Shown piece by piece: positions 16,502 to 24,649 of a stretch of 64,000 nt of DNA; position 1 is the first letter of the stretch, and every line of letters begins with the position of its first letter. The DNA is taken from assembly GCA_963798745.1 (NCBI GenBank), contig CAWCUF010000007.1, positions 1 to 64,000 of the forward strand, given 5' to 3'. This stretch comes from Prado023 sp963798745. Its GTDB lineage: Bacteria > Actinomycetota > Actinomycetes > S36-B12 > CAIYMF01. Made by a program: the position numbers and the translations under genes. The notes below the pieces were generated by a model that worked only from the letters and a program-made list of their open reading frames with translations, searched no databases and was not told the origin of the DNA.

Positions 16502-18207
16502 GCGTGTTCAAGGACTACCAGAAGAGCTGGCTGCGTGGGGATGTGGTCGCTGGGGTCACGGTGGCGGCGATTGCGATCCCGGAGAGCCTGGGGTACGCCA
16601 AGATCGCTGGTCTGCCCATCCAGACCGGGTTGTACTGCGCGCTGCTGCCGGCGCTGATGTTCGCCCTGATCGGATCGTCGCGCCAGCTGGTCGTCGGGGC
16701 GGACTCGGCCACAGCGGCACTGGTCGCCGCGGGCGCCGGGCTGGTGGCCGCTCAGGGGACCGCGCAGTACGCCTCCGCGGTGGGGGTGCTGTGCGTCCTG
16801 ACGGCGGTGTTCCTGCTGCTGTTCGCGGTCGCGAAGTTGGAGTTCCTCGCTGATCTGATCTCCCAGCCGGTGCTGGCGGGGTTCCTGTCGGGGGTCGGGG
16901 TCTCGCTGATCATCGGCAACCTGTCCGGGATGCTCGGAGTGCCGGCCAGTGGTAGCACGTGGGACAAGCTCACCCAAACCCTGAGCGAACTCGACCAGGC
17001 CAATTGGACCACCGCCGCGCTGGCGTTCGGCACGGTGATCGTGATGCTGGTGCTCGAGCGGAAGATGCCGAAGATCCCTGCCGCGCTGGTGTCGCTGACC
17101 CTGTTCAGCGTCATCGCGGTGATGATTGATGCGGCAGCCAGCGGCGTGGAGAGCGTGGGCGCGATCCCTGCTGGCCTGCCTGGCTTCACGATCCCGGAGT
17201 TCCAGTCCGGGGAGTTCGCCACTCTGGCGGCCAGCGCATTCTCGATCGCGGTCGTGATCCTGGCCCAGAGCGCCGCCGTGGCCCGCAGCTTCGCCCAGAA
17301 GAACGGCTACACCGACAGCGTCAAGGGTGACCTGGTCGGGCTATCGGCAGCGAACCTGGCCAGCGCGTTCACCTCCGGGTTCGCGATCAACGGCTCCCCG
17401 CCGCGAACCGCCGCCGGGGACTCCGCGGGCAGCAAGGGCCAGGCGGTCAACGTCGCCATGGCCGTCACGGTCGCCCTGGTCCTGCTGTTCATGACCGGGC
17501 TGTTCGAGTACATCCCCTCCGGGGTGCTCGATGCCGTGGTGTTCACCATCGGCATCAAGCTCGTGAAGGTGGGCACCCTGCGCGCCGTCGGTCGCACCAG
17601 CCGACCCGAGTTCCTCGTGGCCATGATCACCCTGCTGGCGGTGGCATTCGTGGGTGTGGAGCAGGGCATCTTCCTGGCGATCATCCTGTCGCTGATCGAC
17701 AGGCTGCGCCGCCAGTACCACCCCCACGACGTGGTTCTGCTCTCCGATGGACACGTGATCCCCCGCCTGGAGTCCCGGGTCAAGCTCCCCGCCCCCGGTC
17801 AGCTCGACGACGTGCTCGTGTACCGGTTCAGCGCGCCGCTGTTCTTCGAGAACGCGACCTTCTTCGGGGAGCGTGTCCGCGCGGAGTTGGCCGGCACCAG
17901 TACCCCGGTCAAAGTCCTGGTCATCGACGCCGCTGCCATGCCCGAGATCGACTACACCGGCGCCCAAACCCTCGCCGAGCTCGGCCGGGAGCTGCGCGGG
18001 CTCGGTGCCGAGCTGGTCCTGACCGAGGTGTCCGAGGCCGTCGTGCATCGGGTCGCCACCACCGGGATCGACGCCGATCTCACCGTCGTCCCGCGCCTGG
18101 AGGACGCAGTCTTCACCCGACCAGCCCAACGGCTACCGACACCAGGGGGGCTCGTCCCGGACCTGAGTGTGGCGCCGGTGCGGGCGGGTCCTGATCCAGC
18201 ACCCTGA
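16498..18207 (+). CDS. SulP family inorganic anion transporter with STAS domain
   Basis: A 569-residue SLC26/SulP transporter in the inner membrane. The N-terminal signature is DVVAGVTVAAIAIPESLGYA. About 12-14 membrane segments run to residue ~405, and a cytoplasmic STAS domain (about 430-545, VLVIDAAAMPEIDYTGAQTL) ends it. Sulfate, bicarbonate or another oxyanion is the usual substrate. The nearby sulfatase and sulfatase maturase make sulfate the best guess. It starts inside the end of the DUF2252 gene and is followed by a hairpin at 18222-18264, so it closes the operon. Confidence 0.9.
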   Translation: MSVFKDYQKSWLRGDVVAGVTVAAIAIPESLGYAKIAGLPIQTGLYCALLPALMFALIGSSRQLVVGADSATAALVAAGAGLVAAQGTAQYASAVGVLCVLTAVFLLLFAVAKLEFLADLISQPVLAGFLSGVGVSLIIGNLSGMLGVPASGSTWDKLTQTLSELDQANWTTAALAFGTVIVMLVLERKMPKIPAALVSLTLFSVIAVMIDAAASGVESVGAIPAGLPGFTIPEFQSGEFATLAASAFSIAVVILAQSAAVARSFAQKNGYTDSVKGDLVGLSAANLASAFTSGFAINGSPPRTAAGDSAGSKGQAVNVAMAVTVALVLLFMTGLFEYIPSGVLDAVVFTIGIKLVKVGTLRAVGRTSRPEFLVAMITLLAVAFVGVEQGIFLAIILSLIDRLRRQYHPHDVVLLSDGHVIPRLESRVKLPAPGQLDDVLVYRFSAPLFFENATFFGERVRAELAGTSTPVKVLVIDAAAMPEIDYTGAQTLAELGRELRGLGAELVLTEVSEAVVHRVATTGIDADLTVVPRLEDAVFTRPAQRLPTPGGLVPDLSVAPVRAGPDPAP

Positions 18208-18221
18208 TACCGCCAAACGGA

Positions 18222-18264
18222 GGGACGTCCCCGGATGGGCGTGGTCCACTCCGGGGGACGCCCT
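18222..18264 (+). terminator. Rho-independent-like hairpin after SulP gene
   Basis: GGGACGTCCCCGGA (18222-18235) pairs with TCCGGGGGACGCCC (from 18250) around a G/T-rich loop with one bulged base. There is no clear T-run, as is usual in high-GC actinobacteria. It lies 15 bases after the SulP stop. Confidence 0.6.
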
Positions 18265-18465
18265 AGAACTCCGTCACGATGCTCAGCAGGGCGGCTCTCA
18301 CGCGTGCCCTCCGAAGGATCAGCTGCTGAGTAGGCCCGCGAGGTGCGTCAGCGACCGCGCCTCAAGGGTGGGTGGGCAGCACGCTGCGGTCCAGACTCCG
18401 TGCGTCACCTTCCCAGACCCGCGCGACGCCAGTCAGGACCCGCGCCACTGGAGTTCAGCGTCGGG

Positions 18466-21372
18466 TCAGCCGGCGGCCCCGTGGGCCATGCTGGCCTGGG
18501 CGCTGATCTCGTGCAGGCCGGCCTGTTCGTCGATCGGTGCGGGTTTGAGGTCGAAGATCACCTTGCGGACGGTTCCGGTGAATGCGTAGGGGGCTCTGTC
18601 CGCGTAGTCGAGGTCGACGACCAGGCCGTTGTCCCGCCCGATGTCCATCCCGCCGTAGCTGGTGAACGCCACGGGCACAGTCCGCGGGATCAAGCCCTCG
18701 CCGATAACCTTGTCGTTGGCGAGCAGGGTGACCTTGCCGCCGGTTCCGGGCTTGGCCTCGTCGGCCTCGAACAGCATCCGCACCGACACGTCGCCGGTCG
18801 GCAGCGGCTCCGTGGCGGCCTGGCGGTAGGTCTCCACACCGAGGAAGGAGTACGTGTGGTGCAGGATGCCGGCCTGGTCGACCCAGAGGGCGAACCCGCC
18901 GATGTGGTCGGCGTTGGCCACGATCACACCCTCCGCCCCGGTGTCGGGCACGTGCAGGTCGCCCTCGATGGCGTACGAACGGCCCATGATCCGGGGGATC
19001 ATCCCCCGTTGGATGTTCTGCACGTCACCGTGGAAGGTGAAGCGGGTGTTCGTGGGCAGCGGTGGCAGGATCCCGAAGAACACGCTGAACGCACCGAGGA
19101 GCGGTAGGACGCGGTTGCGTTCCGCTTCGGCCCACCACAGGTCCTGGAGCTCCTTGAGCTTCTCCGGGTGATCCGCGGCGATGTCCCGGGCCTGGGAGAA
19201 GTCATCGGGCAGGTAGTACAGCTCCCACGGGTCGGAGTCGGGATTCCACCCGGACCCGGGGCCGAAGCGGGCCATCGTCTGCGGGGACATGTCCCACGGA
19301 GCCTTGTCCAGCCGGGTGCAGGCCCACCACCCGTCCTTGAACATGGCCCGGCTGCCCAGCATCTCGAAGTACTGCACTGTGTGCTGTTCCGGGGCTGCCG
19401 GGGTGTCGAAGGTGTAGGCGAAGCTCGTGCCGTCCATCGGTTCCTGCGCGATGCCGTCGACGCTCTTGGCCTCGGGGATGCCCACCACCTCCAGGATCGT
19501 CGGGCCGACGTCGATGCAGTGGGTGAACTGGGTGCGGACCGCGGAGTCGGGGCTGATCCGCTTGGGCCAGGCGATCGCCATCGGGTCGCGCGTGCCGCCG
19601 AGATGGCTGGCCATCTGCTTGCCCCACTGGAACGGGGTGTTCATGGCGTGCGCCCAGGCGGCGGCGACATGCGGCGCTGTCTCGATGCCCCCGATGGCCT
19701 CGATCCCGCCGTACTCCTCGATCAGCTTCAGCTGCTGCTCGGCGTCGAGCACGACCCCGTTGAGGAAGGTCATCTCGTTGAACGACCCGGTGAGGGTGCC
19801 CTCCATGCTTGCCCCGTTGTCACCCCAGATGTAGACCACCAATGTGTTGTCCAGGTCGCCCATCTCCTCGATCGCGTCCAGCAGCCGCCCCACGTTCCAG
19901 TCGGCGTTCTCCTGGAAGCCGGCATAGACCTCCATCTGGCGGATGTACAGCTGCTTCTCGACCGCGGACAGTGAGTCCCACGCCGGGAACAGGTCCGGTC
20001 GCGCGGTGAGCTCGGTGTCCGGGGGCACCAGGCCGAGGGCCTTCTGCCGAGCCAGGGTCTCCTCCCGCAATGCGTCCCAGCCCTCGTCGAACACACCCTT
20101 GTACTTGTCGGCCCACTCCTTGGCGACGTGGTGCGGGGCGTGGGCGCAGCCTGTCGAGTAGTACATCATCCAGGGCTTCTCGGCGTCCTGGGCGCTGACG
20201 GCGTGCAGCCACTCGACGGCCTTGTCGGTCAGGTCGTCAGGGAAGTAGTACTGCTGACCGTCCTTGCCCTCGGGCACCCCGATGACCCCGTTGTCCTGGG
20301 TGATGATCGGGTCGTACTGCCCCGCCGCCCCGGACAGGAACCCCCACCAGTGGTCGAACCCCCACGCCTGCGGCCACCGGTCGAACGGGCCGGCCGCGCC
20401 CTGCACGTGGTCCGGGGTCAGGTGCCACTTCCCGAACCCGCCGGTGACGTAACCGTTCTCCTTGAGCACCCGCGGGAACGGGGCACAGCTGCGCGGCACG
20501 GCGCCCGTGTACCCGGGGAACGGGCCGGGGTACTCCACGATGGAACCCATTCCGGCACGGTGGTGATTTCGACCCGTGAGCAGCGCCGCCCGCGTCGGCG
20601 AGCACACCGCGGTGACGTGGAACGCGTTGTACGTCAGGCCCATGTCCTGAACCCTGCTGAAGTTCGGGGTGCGCACCGGACCGCCGTACGAGTCGATCGA
20701 CCCGAAGCCCGCATCATCGATGAGCACCACCAGCACGTTCGGGGCGCCCTCCGGGGGCTTCACCGGGGCGATGATCGACCAATCAGCCACCGACTCGTCG
20801 ATGCTACGGGCCAGGGCCCCACCGAACGGTCGATCAGGGATCGGCAGGACGGTGCGGTCCGGACTGAACTTGCCCATCGCCTCACCCAGGGCACGCTTGA
20901 GCTCCTCGATGCCCTTCTCGTCGGACTCGACAACCGATTTCAGCGGCGACCCCGGAAGGGCCTGCTCAACGAGGAGTCGCTGCCCAGCGGGGAACACCCC
21001 GATGAGCACTGCGGTGCCCGGTGTCAGGTACTGGCTGACCTGCTCCTGGATCGCGGCGGTCACCTTGCTCCCGGCGAATTTCCCCACGACCCCGCCGGCC
21101 GCAGCGCCGACGGCGACCGAGGCCATCAGGGGCGGAGCGATCATTCCCACGAGGACGCCCACGCTCCCGCCCCAGCCGGCACCCTTCCGGCCCAGGTGGT
21201 TGCCCGTGTCGGCGACCACGACCTTCCCATCGGCGTCCTTGGCAACCAGGATCATCCCTTGGCTGTTGATCTCCTTGGCCCGCACCCTTCCGGCCAGCGC
21301 GTCGAACTCCTCCTGCGCTGCGGCCGGATCCGGGTATGCGGCAACCAGGAGCATTTGGGTGGCTTCGCTCAC
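18466..21372 (-). CDS. Arylsulfatase with N-terminal DUF1269-like glycine-rich domain
   Basis: A 968-residue protein. Residues 1-170 form a DUF1269-like domain: a ferredoxin-like start (QMLLVAAYPDPAAAQEEFDA) then a glycine/alanine-zipper membrane-like segment (GGSVGVLVGMIAPPLMASVA). From ~205 comes a type I sulfatase of the AtsA-like kind, with metal-binding LIDDAGFG, the signature CSPTRAALLTGR with Cys257 as the formylglycine residue, and FGKWHLTP. GTG at 21372 is chosen (GGAGAAG just upstream) over TTG at 21384. There is no secretion signal, so the enzyme is probably cytoplasmic or membrane-associated. The maturase encoded at 22894 would activate Cys257. The preceding block encodes a sulfate-type transporter. 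The fusion is uncommon in my experience. Confidence 0.88.
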   Translation of the reverse strand: MSEATQMLLVAAYPDPAAAQEEFDALAGRVRAKEINSQGMILVAKDADGKVVVADTGNHLGRKGAGWGGSVGVLVGMIAPPLMASVAVGAAAGGVVGKFAGSKVTAAIQEQVSQYLTPGTAVLIGVFPAGQRLLVEQALPGSPLKSVVESDEKGIEELKRALGEAMGKFSPDRTVLPIPDRPFGGALARSIDESVADWSIIAPVKPPEGAPNVLVVLIDDAGFGSIDSYGGPVRTPNFSRVQDMGLTYNAFHVTAVCSPTRAALLTGRNHHRAGMGSIVEYPGPFPGYTGAVPRSCAPFPRVLKENGYVTGGFGKWHLTPDHVQGAAGPFDRWPQAWGFDHWWGFLSGAAGQYDPIITQDNGVIGVPEGKDGQQYYFPDDLTDKAVEWLHAVSAQDAEKPWMMYYSTGCAHAPHHVAKEWADKYKGVFDEGWDALREETLARQKALGLVPPDTELTARPDLFPAWDSLSAVEKQLYIRQMEVYAGFQENADWNVGRLLDAIEEMGDLDNTLVVYIWGDNGASMEGTLTGSFNEMTFLNGVVLDAEQQLKLIEEYGGIEAIGGIETAPHVAAAWAHAMNTPFQWGKQMASHLGGTRDPMAIAWPKRISPDSAVRTQFTHCIDVGPTILEVVGIPEAKSVDGIAQEPMDGTSFAYTFDTPAAPEQHTVQYFEMLGSRAMFKDGWWACTRLDKAPWDMSPQTMARFGPGSGWNPDSDPWELYYLPDDFSQARDIAADHPEKLKELQDLWWAEAERNRVLPLLGAFSVFFGILPPLPTNTRFTFHGDVQNIQRGMIPRIMGRSYAIEGDLHVPDTGAEGVIVANADHIGGFALWVDQAGILHHTYSFLGVETYRQAATEPLPTGDVSVRMLFEADEAKPGTGGKVTLLANDKVIGEGLIPRTVPVAFTSYGGMDIGRDNGLVVDLDYADRAPYAFTGTVRKVIFDLKPAPIDEQAGLHEISAQASMAHGAAG

Positions 21373-21614
21373 GTGCTTCTCCAATCGTGGTGCGCCCAGA
21401 AAGGCCCGGCTGCGCGGGACAAGGTGCTGATCGTGGCCGCGGTGGTGGTCTCGGTTCTGCAGTCGCCGACCCGTGGCAGGCCATGCGCCTGCGCCCCGAT
21501 CCGGAAAGGCAGATCGTCGCCCCGATCCGCACAGGCAGATCGTTGAGCAAGCACTCGGAGATGACCCTCATCGAGACTCACACACCGAGTGTATCTACCG
21601 GCGCCTGGTCGGGA

Positions 21615-21631
21615 TCATCCGAATCGGATGA
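21615..21631. promoter_or_regulatory. Regulon palindrome, copy 5
   Basis: TCATCCGAATCGGATGA is a perfect palindrome with 8-base arms and one central base. It lies in the gap between the divergent sulfatase gene (start 21372) and the small membrane gene (start 21706). It is the cleanest copy and defines the consensus. Confidence 0.65.
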
Positions 21632-21705
21632 GGATTGCGCACCTCAGGAGGTGGTTGGCTCCGGGCAGGCACACCGATCGACAAGGGCTAGCGGGAGGTC
21701 CAAAG

Positions 21706-21894
21706 ATGGACGCACTTGGTTGGATCATCTTCTTCGCCATCTGGATTGCCCTGGCATTCTGGCCGGCTCGCGTCGCCGGACGAAAAGGTCACAGCTTCAT
21801 CGGGTACTTCATCTTCAGTCTCTTCTTCTTCCCTGCAGCGATCATCGTCGCCTACATGGTCAATGACCGAACCAAGTCATTCACGGCTGCTTAG
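21706..21894 (+). CDS. Small two-helix membrane protein
   Basis: A 62-residue protein with two predicted membrane helices, WIIFFAIWIALAFWPARVAG and FIGYFIFSLFFFPAAIIVAY, joined by a short basic loop (GRKGHS). The ATG at 21706 has GGGAGG seven bases upstream. A perfect regulon palindrome lies 74 bases upstream. The pattern resembles small proteins annotated as membrane proteins of unknown function in actinobacteria. It may act with the DUF1269-like protein encoded next. Confidence is high that it is a gene, but its role is unknown. Confidence 0.8.
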   Translation: MDALGWIIFFAIWIALAFWPARVAGRKGHSFIGYFIFSLFFFPAAIIVAYMVNDRTKSFTAA

Positions 21895-21954
21895 AAGCCA
21901 GGACTGCCCTCAGGCCGGGTCAATACCCGACTACGACCCACACCACGGAACGGC

Positions 21955-21964
21955 TCGGATGAGT
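21955..21964. promoter_or_regulatory. Possible half-site of the regulon palindrome
   Basis: CTCGGATGAG matches the right half of the shared palindrome and lies ~45 bases upstream of the DUF1269-like gene. A ten-base match alone is weak. Confidence 0.3.
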
Positions 21965-22008
21965 CACCATGACGACGATGAGCCGGACTCAACAACACAA
22001 GGAGCAAC

Positions 22009-22506
22009 ATGTCTGACAAGCACCTGGTCCTCGCCTTCTTCGCCGACGAGGCAGCTGCGGATGCTGCGGCCTCCACTGTCCAGGAGTCCGGTGTGGCCGA
22101 CGGTGACGCGATCGGAGTTCTGGCTCTCGACCCGTCGGGGAAGCTCGCGGTCGAGAAGGTCGGCGCGACGAGCGTCGCCGCTGGCGTCGGCATCGGCGCC
22201 TGCCTGCTGGTCCTGGGCCCCGCAGCCCTCGGATTCGGCGTGGGTGCGGCCATCGTCGGCGGTGGCGTCGGGATGGCCGGGGGTGCAGTGGGCGGGTCCA
22301 TGCACCACAAGGGCCTCAAGCTCAGCAGTGAGGACAAGGAGAGGATCGCCGCTGAGCTCAGCACCGGCAAGGCAGCAGTCGGTGTCCTGGCGCACGCCGA
22401 GGAGTCCGCAGCGGTCCAGGCGAAGCTCACCGAGCTCGGCGGGGCTGCCGCAGCCCACGAGGTCGTGGATGAGGCCGCTGTGCAGGCCGGTGCGGCCGAG
22501 GCCTGA
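22009..22506 (+). CDS. DUF1269-like glycine-rich membrane-associated protein
   Basis: A 165-residue protein with the same layout as the N-terminus of the neighbouring sulfatase: a short alpha/beta start (KHLVLAFFADEAAADAAAST), then a glycine/alanine-rich hydrophobic segment (ACLLVLGPAALGFGVGAAIV, GGGVGMAGGAVGG), then an amphipathic helical tail (SSEDKERIAAELSTGKAAVG). This fits the DUF1269 or general-stress-17M-like group. Such segments are thought to insert in or coat membranes, but function is unproven. AAGGAG lies seven bases before the ATG. A strong hairpin terminator follows at 22540. Pairing with the fused sulfatase domain suggests that the two may co-assemble. Confidence 0.75.
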   Translation: MSDKHLVLAFFADEAAADAAASTVQESGVADGDAIGVLALDPSGKLAVEKVGATSVAAGVGIGACLLVLGPAALGFGVGAAIVGGGVGMAGGAVGGSMHHKGLKLSSEDKERIAAELSTGKAAVGVLAHAEESAAVQAKLTELGGAAAAHEVVDEAAVQAGAAEA

Positions 22507-22539
22507 TCCCGCAGCCTGATTCCCCTCACCCAATGGGCG

Positions 22540-22580
22540 GGGCGCCCCCGGAGTGGGCCTGGCCCACTCCGGGGGCGCCC
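22540..22580 (+). terminator. Strong 18-bp hairpin terminator
   Basis: GGGCGCCCCCGGAGTGGG (22540-22557) pairs perfectly with 22563-22580 across a five-base loop (CCTGG). It lies 33 bases after the DUF1269-like gene stop and closes the rightward transcript. No T-run follows. Confidence 0.85.
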
Positions 22581-22893
22581 TGTGCGTATCCGCCATCGCG
22601 CTGACCACAGCTGCAATCCAACTCGGACGTGTCCGACGGGGAGAACGCGTCCGGCTTCTGGTCGGGGATGGGCAGAACGATTCGGTCCATGGCGTGGGTC
22701 CCCCTCAGCCGCGCGGGGCAGAAGCAGGCAGTCCGGCGTCAGAAGCTCGGGGGTGTCACGGTCTTCGATCGATCCCCGCGCAACCCCACAGGCGGGCCCG
22801 TGACGCGCATCCAGCCACGCCGGCATCCATTCGCCCTCGGAACATGGCATAAGGGATCTGGCATCGATTGCCCGCTGCTGGCAGGATACGGGG

Positions 22894-24156
22894 GTGCCGC
22901 TCCAAAAGGACGCCCAGTCGCCGGTCCGCGCCCCTCGGGGGCGCGGGGCACCGGCGTCGTTCCATGTGTTGACCAAGCCGACTGGGGCGATCTGCAACCT
23001 CGATTGCGACTACTGCTTCTTCCTGGCCAAGGAGGAGCTCTACCCGGGCAGCACGTTCCGGATGGCCGAGCCGGTGCTGGAGGCCTACATCTCGCAGCTC
23101 TTGGCCTCGCACCGCACCCCCGAGGTGACCATCGCCTGGCAGGGCGGGGAGCCCACGATGATGGGCCTGGACTTCTACCGGCACGTAATGGAGATCGTCG
23201 ATCGGCACCGGCGCCCTGGGCAGGTCATCGAGCATACGATCCAGACCAACGCCACCCTGATCGACGACACGTGGGCCGCGTTCCTGGCCGAGCACGACTT
23301 CCTCGTCGGTGTCTCCATCGACGGCCCAGCCCACCTGCATGATGTCTACCGCCGGGACAAGGGCGGCAAGCCCACCTTCGACCGGGTGGTCCGCGGGCTG
23401 CGGGTCCTACAGGCCCACGGGGTTCGGTGGAACGCGCTGACCACCATCAACCACGCCAACGAGGACCACCCCTTGGAGGTGTACCGGTTCCTGCGCGACG
23501 ACCTGGGTGCGGAGTTCATCCAGTTGATCCCCATCGTGGAGCGGCCCTCGCCCGGAGGGATCCCCCGCGGGGACCAGGTGACCGACCGCTCCGTCAGCCC
23601 GAGCGGGTACGGAACCTTTCTGTCCGCGGTGTTCGATGAGTGGGTCCGCCGCGATGTGGGCACCGTGTTCGTGCAGATGTTCGACACCACCCTGGCCAAC
23701 TACCTCGACGTCCCGGGCAGCATGTGCGTGCACGCCCGCACCTGCGGCACCGCGGTCGCCCTGGAGCACAACGGTGACCTGTACTCGTGTGACCACTTCG
23801 TCGAACCCGACCACCTGCTGGGCAACATCACCCAGACCCCGATGCTCGAGCTGATCAGTTCGCCCCAGCAGGTCGCCTTCGGCCAGGCCAAGCACGACGA
23901 CCTCCCGCGCTACTGCCGCAATTGCAGCGTCCAGTTCGCCTGCCACGGCGGCTGCCCCAAGGACCGGTTCACCACCGCCCCCGACGGCGAGCCCGGCCTG
24001 CACTACCTGTGCCCGAGCTACAAGGCCTTCTTCGGCCACGTCGACAAGCCGATGCGGTACATGGCCGGGGCCCTGCGCACCGGCCGACCCGCGGAAGAGG
24101 TCATCCCCTGGATGGCCCGGATAGACGCTCCGCCGCCGACACCGCCGGCAGGCTGA
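22894..24156 (+). CDS. Anaerobic-type sulfatase maturase (radical SAM, SPASM)
   Basis: A 420-residue radical SAM enzyme of the anSME family. The cluster motif CNLDCDYC places Cys at 34, 38 and 41. Other landmarks are IAWQGGEPTMMGLDFY and IQTNATLID. The C-terminal SPASM/twitch region is cysteine-rich (SMCVHARTCG, YSCDHFV, CRNCSVQFACHGGCPKDRF). It oxidises the signature Cys or Ser of sulfatases to formylglycine using S-adenosylmethionine, and works even though many producers live aerobically. The Cys-type sulfatase at 18466 is its obvious client. GTG at 22894 follows CAGGA. It could instead mature a peptide, but the neighbour makes sulfatase the better reading. Confidence 0.88.
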   Translation: MPLQKDAQSPVRAPRGRGAPASFHVLTKPTGAICNLDCDYCFFLAKEELYPGSTFRMAEPVLEAYISQLLASHRTPEVTIAWQGGEPTMMGLDFYRHVMEIVDRHRRPGQVIEHTIQTNATLIDDTWAAFLAEHDFLVGVSIDGPAHLHDVYRRDKGGKPTFDRVVRGLRVLQAHGVRWNALTTINHANEDHPLEVYRFLRDDLGAEFIQLIPIVERPSPGGIPRGDQVTDRSVSPSGYGTFLSAVFDEWVRRDVGTVFVQMFDTTLANYLDVPGSMCVHARTCGTAVALEHNGDLYSCDHFVEPDHLLGNITQTPMLELISSPQQVAFGQAKHDDLPRYCRNCSVQFACHGGCPKDRFTTAPDGEPGLHYLCPSYKAFFGHVDKPMRYMAGALRTGRPAEEVIPWMARIDAPPPTPPAG

Positions 24157-24385
24157 ACGCGCGGGATCGCGACTCTGATGGGCCCTCTCGTGTTGGGCGC
24201 TCGGCAGGGGCCGGTCGACCGAAGGTGGCTAGGGTTCGGCCGTGCGTCCCAGCGCCGGCCCGTTCCGCCTGCTTCGGGTGAGCTGGAATGGCCGCGAATT
24301 CTGCTGCTGATGCCGTGTGCACGGGACACGTCGGCACGCCGGTCCGACCCGTTCGTGGTGGGACCTCTCTCGAACGGGGAACTGG

Positions 24386-24520
24386 ATGGCTCACCACAAG
24401 ATCACCGCTGCGGCATCCGCAGCGGCCCTCGCCGCCGGCCTCGCGATCACCGCGGCGACCCCCGCGTGCGTTGTGCTGGTCGGGGCCAGCGTCGGTGGAG
24501 TCCGGGTGCCTGGCCGCGCT
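24386..24520 (+). pseudogene. Signal-peptide-like remnant
   Basis: The ATG at 24386 opens MAHHKITAAASAAALAAGLA followed by ITAATPACVVLVGAS, a typical export leader. Afterwards the frame becomes Gly/Arg-rich and runs antisense through the next gene. Probably the 5' end of a secreted-protein gene whose body was lost. Confidence 0.35.
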
Positions 24521-24649
24521 GGTGGCGGGCGGGGGTTGGGCCTGTCGTGGTCACCGTGGAGGGAACGGCGGTCGGACCGACGCGATGCAAGCCGGGACGG
24601 CTCGGACATGACGGAAGGGTCAGGTGCGCAGCCTCGCCGCTCGGTTCGG

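Noticed and set aside
20128..21546. A 472-residue plus-strand open frame
   Set aside because: Antisense to the sulfatase, whose signature motif and domains are unambiguous.
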